Of a stretch of DNA of 64,000 bases, positions 22,181 to 32,049 are shown one piece after another. The translations under genes were made by a program, and so were the position numbers. The notes below the pieces were generated by a model. The model did no database searches. It saw nothing but the letters and a program-made list of their open reading frames with translations, and was not told the DNA's origin. Positions within the stretch are counted from its first letter, which is position 1. Every line of letters starts with the position of its first letter. The stretch lies in NCBI GenBank assembly GCA_047967505.1, contig CM106540.1. The stretch is one strand, 5' to 3'. This DNA is from Dipteris shenzhenensis. Its lineage: Eukaryota > Polypodiophyta > Polypodiopsida > Gleicheniales.

Positions 22181-22567
22181 GACCCCGTTTAAACCAAGAT
22201 TTCACACACGAAAACACCACGTGCTACGAGGTATTTTTTCAGCCCATTGTACACCATTTCGGCATCCCTACCACTCGCTCATTTGCGCCCCTGTGAAGGG
22301 CTCATTTCGCATAACTTCGCTCGTATCTTTACGCCGCGTAACTTCGCTCGCATCCCAAGCTCCGAGACTAAATCATGTTCCTATTCGGACATAAGTCCCA
22401 CAACTACTCAGGAATTCGAATCCACGACCATATCCAAGAGCACCAAATCGTGCTCCTCAAAACAAGCAGTTCCAATACATCAATTACAAGCGAAAGAAGT
22501 AGACTCGTCATTTGAGTATGAAACAGAGTACCCAGTGTACTATGTAGAAGATGCAGAGGGTCTAATA
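22181..22567 (+). other. Gypsy internal region, poorly recognised
   Basis: Open frames here read SSKQAVPIHQLQAKEVDSSF and EYETEYPVYYVEDAEG, which do not match a domain I know. By position it lies between gag and RT of the plus-strand gypsy. Confidence 0.4.
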
Positions 22568-23146
22568 CTACTTCAGACAAAAAAGACCACTTCAATTATC
22601 TTGAAGCAATACTAATTAAATGTAGAGAGTACGGCATCTCCCTAAATCTAACAAAATGCTAGTTCATGGTCACCCATGGAGTTGTTTTGGGGGACATCGT
22701 CTCTCAACATGGGATTGCAACTGAGATGGACAAAATCAAAATCATCATGGAATTGCCTCCTCCTACAAATTCCAGGTGTACAGGTCTTTATGGGAAATGA
22801 CGGCTATTATAGAAGATTTATTTTGCGGTACGCCATGATAGCTATACCACTTTACAAATTATTAGTGGAATTCTTATGGATGGAAGAGTGTGACCAAGCC
22901 TCTAAGCTTTTAAAGTGGTGCCTAATCACAGCACCCATCCTTATATCTCCCAATTGGGATATTGATTTTCATGTTCATACTGATGGATCCAAGTATGCAA
23001 TTGGGAGTGTGCTTTGTCAACCTGGTGAACATAAGAAAGACTACCCATTCTACTTCGCCAGTCGACAACTCAATGATGTAGAGATCAACTATACCACCAC
23101 AGAAAGAGAAGCCCTAGCAATGGTATATAGTATAAAGAAATGGTGA
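22568..23146 (+). pseudogene. Ty3/gypsy RT end and RNase H fragment
   Basis: Early codons read CREYGISLNLTKC and then HGVVLGDIVSQHGIATEMDK, the connection at the end of gypsy RT. The open frame at 22676-23146 continues with GYYRRFILRYAMIAIPLYKL, then VHTDGSKYAIGSVLCQP (RNase H start, with its Asp) and FYFASRQLN. It ends in EREALAMVYSIKKW, the usual point in RNase H. The catalytic RT motif C lies upstream and is missing. Right after this, minus-strand M sequence begins. Confidence 0.85.
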
Positions 23147-24120
23147 GAAGCATGAGCAAAGAGACAATGGAGGGAATAGATGTTAGGATGGAGCTCGAGG
23201 AAGGTTACGAGGGTGGTAGCAACAAGGGTAAGTGAGGTTATGAGGTTGGCAGAAAAAGTCGTTAGATATGGAAAGTTGGATGTGAGATAGGCTCTATCAT
23301 CTTTCAACACTTCTTTTTGCTAGTGTGATGGGATCATCAGCTGCATGGGTGGGATGTCGGTTATGTCGGTTATGTCGTGCCTTGCAAATAATAGTGATGG
23401 CCTTTGTAGCAATGGCAACAAACCGCAATAACCCTGAGGGGAGGACTACCCTGATGTAGAGATCAACTATACCACCACAGAAAGAGAAGCCCTAGCAATG
23501 GTATATAGTATAAAGAAATGGTGAGAAGCATGAGCAAAGAGACAATGGAGGGAATAGATGTTAGGATGGAGCTCGAGGAAGGTTACGAGGGTGGTAGCAA
23601 CAAGGGTAAGTGAGGTTATGAGGTTGGCAAAAAAAGACGTTAGATATGGAAAGTTGGATGTGAGATAGGCTCTATCATCTTTCAACACTTCTTTTTGCTA
23701 GTGTGATGGGATCATCAGCTGCATGGGTGGGATGTCGGTTATGTCGGTTATGTCGTGCCTTGCAAATAATAGTGATGGCCTTTGTAGCAATGGCAACAAA
23801 CCTGCAATAACCCTGAGGGGAGAGAAGCATGAGCAAAGAGACAATGGAGGGAATAGATGTTAGGATGGAGCTCGAGGAAGGTTACGAGGGTGGTAAGGGT
23901 AAGTGAGGTTATGAGGTTGGCAAAAAAAGACGTTAGATATGGAAAGTTGGATGTGAGATAGGCTCTATCATCTTTCAACACTTCTTTTTGCTAGTGTGAT
24001 GGGATCATCAGCTGCATGGGTGGGATGTCGGTTATGTCGGTTATGTCGTGCCTTGCAAATAATAGTGATGGCCTTTGTAGCAATGGCAACAAACCTGCAA
24101 TAACCCTGAGGGGAGGACTA
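23075..24120. repeat. Triplicated junction segment (378 and 299 bp periods)
   Basis: GATGTAGAGATCAACTATAC occurs at 23075 and 23453. GAGAAGCATGAGCAAAGAGA occurs at 23145, 23523 and 23822. The duplication spans the gypsy/M junction, so it happened after the two were joined. Confidence 0.95.
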
Positions 24121-24418
24121 CCCATGAGGCATACATATGCAATGAAAGAATTCGTCCTAAGTGCTACAAACCCGGCATGTGTAGAGTCCTGAGTGCTATG
24201 AACTCGGCATGTGTAGATAGTCAGAAGTTATTTTTCTCATCTTTCGACAAGTCTTCGCCAATTATGCGCAGGGTTTTGGTTGCTATCGAACGTTCTCATT
24301 TGATTCTTAGATGAGCAGATATGATCCTGATTTGGAGTTGCTTCCATTGGATAAGCACGCGTGTGTTGAGGTGATCTTCTACTTGTAGAGCAGCCACAAG
24401 CTCTTGGTACACCACCGT
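23147..24418 (-). pseudogene. Family M, copy D (C-terminal end only)
   Basis: The minus strand carries the end of M: the tail corresponding to 16380-16580 of copy B plus about 200 bp beyond it. That extra part is open as MLKDDRAYLTSNFPYLT and a hydrophobic stretch, present three times through local duplication. At about 24418 the strand switches and plus-strand M copy E begins. Confidence 0.65.
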
Positions 24419-24928
24419 TGTGCTACTCCCACGAGATACTACAGCTCGGTGCACAACTGCAACTAATATATCTCCAACAACAGCAGCAATCAGAACCTAA
24501 GGCAAGATCGGCACCAGAACTTGAGGAAAGATCGACACCAGAGCCTAAGGCTACATCATCACTAGAACCGCCCGTCGACGCCATGCCAGTCGATGAGCCA
24601 TAAGGAGAGCTAGTGCCAGATAAACAGTATGACTATTAGATAAGCACGCGTGTGTTGAGGTGATCTTCTACTTGTAGAGCAGCCACAAACTCTTGGTACA
24701 CCACCGTTGTGCTACTCCCACGAGATGCTACAGCTCTGTGCACAACTGCAACTAATATATCTCCAACAACAGCAGCAATCAGAACCTAAGGCAAGATCGG
24801 CACCAGAACTTGAGGAAAGATCGACACCAGAGCCTAAGGCTATATCATCACTAGAACCGCCCGTCGACGCCATGCCAGTCGATGAGCCATAAGGGGAGCT
24901 AGTGCCAGATAAACAGTATGACTATTAT
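24351..24928. repeat. 289-bp tandem duplication across the M strand switch
   Basis: ATAAGCACGCGTGTGTTGAG occurs at 24351 and 24640, and both units contain the junction between minus-strand copy D and plus-strand copy E. Confidence 0.95.
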
Positions 24929-25012
24929 ACACAATGGACTGAAATACCATTGGAACACAAGGGACTGAAATACCATTGGAACAACCTCTCTCAAGTACTA
25001 CAGAATCATCGA

Positions 25013-26460
25013 GATGGCTACATGGACACTACTTGTATCAGCAGTATCGCCAGATCTCATCACCATCTGTCATTCTCCAACATCAAGCTAGCCAAATGAC
25101 CCAAATGTCAGAACTATTCTCTAGCTTAACCAAGGAAGAATATGAAAGAGAATTGGACAAACAGACTGCAACAGAAATCGAAGACCAATTCCAGGCAATC
25201 GCCATAGAGGTCAAGGCACTTCGCGCGCAGATAGATGAGATGGCTACATGGACACTACTTGTATCAGCAGTATTGCCAGATCTCATCACCATCTGTCATT
25301 CTTCAACATCAAGCTAGCCAAATGACCCAAATGTCAGAACTATTCTCTAGCTTGGCCAAGGAAGAATATGCAAGAGAATTGGACAAACAGACTGCAACAG
25401 AAATCGAAGACCAATTCCAGGCAATCGCCATAGAGGTCAAGGCACTTCGGGCGCAGATAGATGAGATGGCTACATGGACACTACTTGTATCAGCAGTATC
25501 GCCAGATCTCATCACCATCTGTCATTCTCCAACATCAAGCTAGCCAAATGACCCAAATGTCAGAACTATTCTCTCTGCAACAGAAATCGAAGACCAATTC
25601 CAGGCAATCGCCATAGAGGTCAAGGCACTTCGCGCGCAGATAGATGAGATGGCTACATGGACACTACTTGTATCAGCAGTATTGCCAGATCTCATCACCA
25701 TCTGTCATTCTTCAACATCAAGCTAGCCAAATGACCCAAATGTCAGAACTATTCTCTAGCTTGGCCAAGGAAGAATATGCAAGAGAATTGGACAAACAGA
25801 CTGCAACAGAAATCGAAGACCAATTCCAGGCAATCGCCATAGAGGTCAAGGCACTTCGGGCGCAGATAGATGAGATGGCTACATGGACACTACTTGTATC
25901 AGCAGTATCGCCAGATCTCATCACCATCTGTCATTCTCCAACATCAAGCTAGCCAAATGACCCAAATGTCAGAACTATTCTCTAGCTTGGCCAAGGAAGA
26001 ATATGCAAGAGAATTGGACAAACAGACTGCAACAGAAATCGAAGACCAATTCCAGGCAATCGCCATAGAGGTCAAGGCACTTCGGGCGCAGATAGATGAG
26101 AAGGAGAACTATTCTCTAGCTTGGCCAAGGAAGAATATGCAAGAGAATTGGACAAACAGACTGCAACAGAAATCGAAGACCAATTCCAGGCAATCGCCAT
26201 AGAGGTCAAGGCACTTCGGGCGCAGATAGATGAGATGGCTACATGGACACTACTTGTATCAGCAGTATCGCCAGATCTCATCACCATCTGTCATTCTCCA
26301 ACATCAAGCTAGCCAAATGACCCAAATGTCAGAACTATTCTCTAGCTTGGCCAAAGAAGAATATGCAAGAGAATTGGACAAACAGACTGCAACAGAAATC
26401 GAAGACCAATTCCAGGCAATCGCCATAGAGGTCAAGGCACTTCGGGCGCAGATAGATGAG
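25013..26460. repeat. 226-bp tandem array in M coiled-coil region
   Basis: GATGGCTACATGGACACTAC begins at 25013, 25239, 25465, 25648, 25874 and 26234. Three intervals are exactly 226 bp, while 183 and 360 are truncated or compound. Joins occur at short shared AGATGAGA-like sequence. Confidence 0.95.
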
Positions 26461-27160
26461 AAGGAGGTAGAAGAAGTGCGCATGAACCAAGCTCTCCAAG
26501 CTCAAGAGAAGGCAGTGAGGCATGTGAGCTCAAACTTTCACCAAAGGCAAACACTACTGACAGCAACAGTACAAGCAACGGCAATCCTACAGACCTACTA
26601 TAACTCCTTGACATCCGCACATGTTCAACAGACGGAGGTAGTGGCACAAGCTCGACTCACTCTAATTCACAAAGAAGAAGAGCTCCAGGATTGCAAAGAC
26701 AAGCTTGAAGACATATTGCAAAGACAAGCTTGGCCAAGGAAGAATATGCAAGAGAATTGGACAAACAGACTGCAACAGAAATCGAAGACCAATTCCAGGC
26801 AATCGCCATAGAGGTCAAGGCACTTCGGGCGCAGATAGATGAGAAGGAGGTAGAAGAAGTGCGCATGAACCAAGCTCTCCAAGCTCAAGAGAAGGCAGTG
26901 AGGGATGTGAGCTCAAACTTCCACCAAAGTCAAACACTACTGACAGCAACAGTACAAGCAACGGCAATCCTACAGACCTACTATAACTCCTTGACATCCG
27001 CACATGTTCAACAGACGGAGGTAGTGGCACAAGCTCGACTCACTCTAATTCACAAAGAAGAAGAGCTCCAGGATTGCAAAGACAAGCTTGAAGACATATT
27101 GCAAAGACAAGCTTGAAGACATATTGCAAAGACAAGCTTGAAGACATGAAACAATCTTTG
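26347..27160. repeat. 383-bp tandem duplication and 26-bp satellites
   Basis: TTGGCCAA begins matching units at 26347 and 26730. At the end AAGACATATTGCAAAGACAA is repeated at short spacing (26708, about 27092 and 27117). Confidence 0.9.
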
Positions 27161-27167
27161 ATAGTAC

Positions 27168-28735
27168 TTGCCTTCAGCATTGACGAGCTTACAAGGGAAT
27201 GCAGAATCTTAAAGGACCAACTTGCTACCGCTCAAGAGGCCAGCACTTCACAAGCATAAGTCTTGGACCAATGGTCCAATACATTGAAGATATTCATGAA
27301 CAGACAAAGGTCACCATTGAAGATATTCATGAACAGGCAAAGGTCCCTTGTAAGCTCGTACTTGCCTTCAGCATTGACGAGCTTACAAGGGAATGCAGAA
27401 TCTTAAAGGACCAACTTGCTACCGCTCAAGAGGCCAGCACTTCACAAGCATAAGTCTTGGACCAATGGTCCAATACCATTGAAGATATTCATGAACAGGC
27501 AAAGGTCACCTTGCAAATGAGAAAGCTTAAGCAGCATATACAACCATCTACTAGCAATACAAAGAAAAAATGAATTAGTTGCACTGCCAAAAGATAATCA
27601 TCTCCAAGCTTGAACTCCAATTGCTAATGCACAACAATGAGGCATTGGAAAACAACACCAATGAAGCCCCACTACAATGCACAACAGTGGTGTATCAAGA
27701 GCTTGTGGATGCTCTACAAGTAGAAGATCACCTCAACACACGCGTGGTTATCCAATGGAAGCAACTCCAAATAAGGATCATATCTGCTCATCCAACAATC
27801 AAATGGAAATGTTTCATACGAACCAAAATCCTACGCATTATTTGCCAAGACTTGTCCGAAGATGAGAAACATATCTTCTGCCTCTCTACACATGCCGGGT
27901 TTATAGCGCTCAGGACAACACCAATGAAGCCCCACTACAATGCACAACAGTGGTGTATCAAGAGCTTGTGGATGCTCTACAAGTAGAAGATCACCTCAAC
28001 ACATGCGTGGTTATCCAATGGAAGCAACTTCAAATAAGGATCATATCTGCTCATCCAACAATCAAATGGAAATGTTCCATACGAACCAAAATCCTACGCA
28101 TTATTTGCCAAGACTTGTCCGAAGATGAGAAACATATCTTCTGCCTGTCTACACATGCCGGGTTTATAGCGCTCAGGACGGATGCTTTCATTGCATATGT
28201 ATTCATGGGTAGTCCTCCCCTCAGCGTTATTGCAGATTTATTGCCATTGCTACAAAGACCATTACCATTGAAGATATTCCTGAACAGGCAAAGGTCACCT
28301 TGCAAATGAGAAAGCTTAAGCAGCATATACAACCATCTACTAGCAATACAAAGAAAAAATGAATGAGTTGCACTGCCAAAAGATAATCATCTCCAAGCTT
28401 GAACTCCAATTGCTAATGCACAACAATGAGGCATTGGAAGACAACACCAATGAAGCCCCACTACAATGCACAACAGTGGTGTACGAAGAGCTTGTGGATG
28501 CTCTACAAGTAGAAGATCACCTCAACACACGGGTGGTTATCCAATGGAAGCAACTCCAAATAAGGATCGTATCTGCTCATCCAACAATCAAATGGAAATG
28601 TTCCATACGAACCAAAATCCTACGCATTATTTGCCAAGACTTGTCCGAAGATGAGAAACATATCTTCTGCCTGTCTACACATGCTGGGTTTATAGCACTC
28701 AGGACGGATGCTTTCATTGCATATGTATGACTCAT
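27168..28735. repeat. Nested duplications of M coiled-coil end and tail
   Basis: CTTGCCTTCAGCATTGACGA occurs at 27168 and 27361. ACAACACCAATGAAGCCCCA occurs at 27652, 27915 and 28440. Confidence 0.9.
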
Positions 28736-28968
28736 GGGTAGTCCTCCTCTCAGGGTTATTGCAGGTTTGTTGCCATTGCTACAAAGGCCATTACTATTAT
28801 TTGCAAGGCACGACATAACCGACATCCCACCTATGCAGTTCATGATAACCTCATAACCTCACTTACCGTTGTTGCTACCACCCACTTAACCTTCTATGAG
28901 CTCCATCCTAACATCTATTCCCTCCATTGTCTCTTTGCTCATGCCTCTCACCATTTCTTTACACTATA

Positions 28969-30520
28969 CAATGGCATGACTCTATATGCAAAAATACCCC
29001 ATTCTATAGCAAATGTTGTTTTTTATTGGTCTTTAGGAGCAATTTGCACTTGGTTATAGCCACTAAAGCCATCCAAGAAGCTATATATTTCGGAGCCCGC
29101 CAGCTTTTTCAACACTGTTTCTGCTAAGGATAGGGAATAGTGATCACTAATTGTGGCAGCATTCACATTTTTTAAGTTTTACGCATATTTTAAGCTTCAT
29201 GTTGTGTTTAGGCACAATGACGACGGGTGAAACCCAGGATGAAACCCAATCAGTGTGCTCTATCTCATAGATGAATCCGACATCTAGGAGTTTTTTCAGC
29301 TCGTCATAAACCATGGTGCCATATTTAGGATTTGTGCGATAAGGTCCACATACCTTAGGGTGAGCACCTTCCCTTATAGGTATCGTGTGTACTTCCATGT
29401 CTGGTGAAATTCCTTTCATCTCTTTGTATGACCATGCTAGGCAGTCACGGTACTTCATTAGGAGTGCTTTGAGTTTGGTTTCATCTTCTTGTCGAAGCTG
29501 TTTTCCAATGAAAACCAGTTTTTCTTCCTCCCCTTCAAGGGCGAGGTTGATTGTGCGTGTTTTTGCCGGTCCTCATAGATTGGAGTTTCTCCAATGCTAT
29601 CGGTTAATGCTATCGGTTTCTTGAACTTCAGATTCCCTTAGCGGTCTTGGCATTGCTATTGGCGCACTGCCACTTGTGTAATTCTTGAAGTATTCTGGCA
29701 CTTCTTGAAGATCGGCCTCTAATAATGTTGAACTAGCCTAACATGTGCCATGTGTACTGGGTGGCATATTTGCATTTACCAATTTGTTAGGCTCTTCTTG
29801 ACTTTCTTTTTCTCAAGTCTCTTGATCGAGCTTCATCCGCACATGTGGCTTATATTTCCGAAACTTCTTACGTTGGGAACTGTGGGGTAACTTTTGCACT
29901 GTAGTGAAGTGAGTGGAGACTTTGGGAGTCAATGATCCATGACTCATCAGCTTCGCTAACGTATTTGGTTTTGAGATAGCTAAGGCTTCGAAATAATTAC
30001 AAGTTTACATTAGTGGTGTCTTTACCACTAGGTTTTTAGTCATATCGGTCATTTCCTTCCGACATTCAGAAGCAAAGTAGCTAGGCTTCCCACAATAAAA
30101 GCAAAGTTCTTTTTTCTCCGTGTCATTCTGATCATGATGAACTTTTTTTAATCATGTTGATAGTGGGTTCTTCTTTGTTTAGAGCTGAATCGGGGATTCC
30201 GATTTTGTCTTCTATTTTTAGCCATGAGGGCTGCGTCATCCCGATTACCAAACTTCTTGCTTTGCCTTTTGGTTTCCTCAATGATGATCCATGTAGCTGA
30301 GTTAAAGTGGAAAAATGCTCTCTAAAAGAGACTGTGTTGACAAAATTGTCCCTCCAGTCTAGAAGATTGTGGAGAAGAAGATCAACTATCTATGGATTAG
30401 GCATCTTCTTCTCACCAAGCATTGCTAGTTGATCTACCAGGCCTTTGAGCTGTTTCAAATCGTCATTCACATTTTGACCTCTTGCATTCTAAGCCTACTC
30501 AGGTGGTTTATGATGTCGTC
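28969..30520 (-). pseudogene. Ty3/gypsy gag end to RT fragment (minus strand)
   Basis: Minus strand from 30520 downward: a gag tail, then a zinc knuckle near 30050-30105 reading CFYCGKPSYFASEC, where Tyr replaces the metal-binding His. After a spacer come INLALEGEEEKL and the RT N-terminus (29147-29460, YDELKKLLDVGFIYEIEHTD and VSPVVIVPKHN). The palm follows with YSFLDGFSGYNQVQIAPKDQ. The sequence stops at 28969 before motif C. Several frameshifts are present. It belongs to a different gypsy group from the 41.6-44.7 kb element. Confidence 0.8.
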
Positions 30521-31551
30521 TAGGCTTTTGTGGTGTTTTCAGGTTTCTGACAACAGGGATAATGTTAGCCTTGCTCTCAGATCTATGGAGTATGATCCTG
30601 TTGGCTCTTCTAATCATAACTCCCGAAATTCTCACTTGGATGTTATTTCAATCCCATCAATAATACCCATAGCGTCCGAGTTTTACCAATATTTGTAAGC
30701 TTAAATTTTCAGTGGCTTTTATCTAACCTAGTACTCTATGGAAGGGGCATTCATTGGTCTGACTCATCGTGCCTTAACTAGCAATGTGAGTGTGGTGTCT
30801 GATTTAATGTCTGATTTAATAGGGCAGATTAATCAAATGAAAGTAATGACACTCAAGCAAATGATTGTTAATTTCTAATTGAAGCCCCAGTGAACCAAAT
30901 ACCAAATAGAAATATAAGGCTTAAGCCCCCTCTATTCAGTCGACCAAGATGATGATGATGCACCCTCTCAAATCCAAAACCACCTCCAAGTTGCTCTTCT
31001 CTCAATGTGAGAGGATCTTCTGGCTATTGCCCTTCTCTCATTGCAAGAGGATAACGACATACGAAATGATTTTATGAGAGTAGCTCTAGATGATGAGGAT
31101 CAAGTGGGTAAAAGAAGGCCCACATAATACAAGCCGCAACAAGTATTGTCCTTCACAAATCAATTAATCAATGAGATCCTCAGCCGCAAGCCCTTGTGCA
31201 CAGCTGCTAGCCATCTCTGATCTGCAGTTTGCAGATTTCTTTGCAGGCGCTTGGTGTTGCTTTTATCTCTATCTTTTCTTGGTTCTAACTTCTTCCTCTG
31301 CAAATTGCAGAGAGCTTCGCTTCATCTAGAATTTCATAGGACTTCCCTGCACACTTTGCAAGGGTCTCCTCTCAGACTGAGTCCTATAGGGGAGCCTCAA
31401 TGGGTTCGAATATCTTGGCTCAGTGTGTGTGCAGCGTGCTAGAAGATTGCCCAAATGGGTGTTCGTCCACAGGTCTATCAAAAGCTTGCTGCATTTTCAG
31501 TCGTATGCTTTGATTGTAGCCAAGATTGGCATTTCAGTTCGCAGCACTTGC

Positions 31552-31554
<3 letters not shown>

Positions 31555-31589
<35 letters not shown>
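31555..31589. repeat. (GT)17 microsatellite
   Basis: Uninterrupted GT dinucleotides. Confidence 0.98.
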
Positions 31590-31590
<1 letters not shown>

Positions 31591-31677
31591 ACGCCCATTA
31601 ACACGCATCTACTCCTAGCTATGCACCTGTGGAGGGTAATGCAATCTAGCGTGCCTTCCCGTTTCTGTTTTCTTTCA

Positions 31678-31689
31678 TGTTATCAGAGC
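31678..31689 (+). promoter_or_regulatory. Possible initiator tRNA-Met primer site
   Basis: TGTTATCAGAGC differs at one of 12 positions from the plant primer site TGGTATCAGAGC and directly follows a CA. This fits the end of a plus-strand copia-type LTR, but no internal coding follows. Confidence 0.35.
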
Positions 31690-31864
31690 ACAGCACACAA
31701 TCAACCTCACGTATAGCAATCCCTAATTGAGGAGGTGAGGAGCTGAGGAGGAGAAGCTTCCTGGGGGCTGCCAGGGCTTCAGCCCTATCCTATGTGGCGC
31801 AGTGACACGGTGTGCCAAATCGAAACACGTCAAACGCATGCACTAGATGCAGTAGTTGCATCCG

Positions 31865-32049
31865 ATTGATTGCCTTAGAGTGAGTGACAAAAATCTCCAA
31901 CCCATGTCCATGACATAACATCATGGATGTCCTAACCTAGAACCTAAGGTCTAGCTACCACTCTTTTTTTACTTTTAATTAATCTTGACCCAAATTACCC
32001 CAAGGTTAATTTAGTGAATTAACGCCATAGTTCAACACTTTTTCCAACA
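31865..32049 (-). repeat. LTR-like segment, minus strand
   Basis: The minus strand starts TGTTGGAAAAAGTGTTGA at 32049 and contains CATGATGTTATGTCATGGAC. It is recognisably similar to the plus-strand segment at 34597. Confidence 0.55.

Larger units (their letters stand above)
24419..28964 (+). pseudogene. Family M, copy E (Pro/Glu repeats, expanded coiled coil, tail)
   Basis: This copy starts inside the Pro/Glu region (PEPKATSSLEPPVDAMPVDE) and lacks the N-terminus. The coiled-coil part, with LAKEEYARELDKQTATEIE and QDCKDKLED, is expanded by tandem units. Frames at 26230-26811 and 26730-27116 are the longest. The tail (KWKCSIRTKILRIICQDL and CLSTHAGFIALRT) appears at about 27800, 28070 and 28600 through duplication. 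Most duplications change frame, so no full protein can be made. The copy ends at about 28964, where minus-strand gypsy RT starts. Confidence 0.65.
30521..31864. other. No recognised gene; possible LTR end and microsatellites
   Basis: Holds a GATGATGATGATG run near 30948, a loose repeat TTCTCTCAATGTGAGAGGAT / TTCTCTCATTGCAAGAGGAT near 31000-31050, and the GT run and primer-site candidate listed separately. No coding domain is recognised. Confidence 0.5.

Noticed and set aside
25083-26287. Repeated 69-71 codon minus-strand frames
   Set aside because: They recur only because the 226-bp unit is duplicated, and are antisense to the M coiled coil.
25013-26460. CRISPR-like array
   Set aside because: Units are long, directly adjacent, lack unique spacers, and lie in plant DNA.
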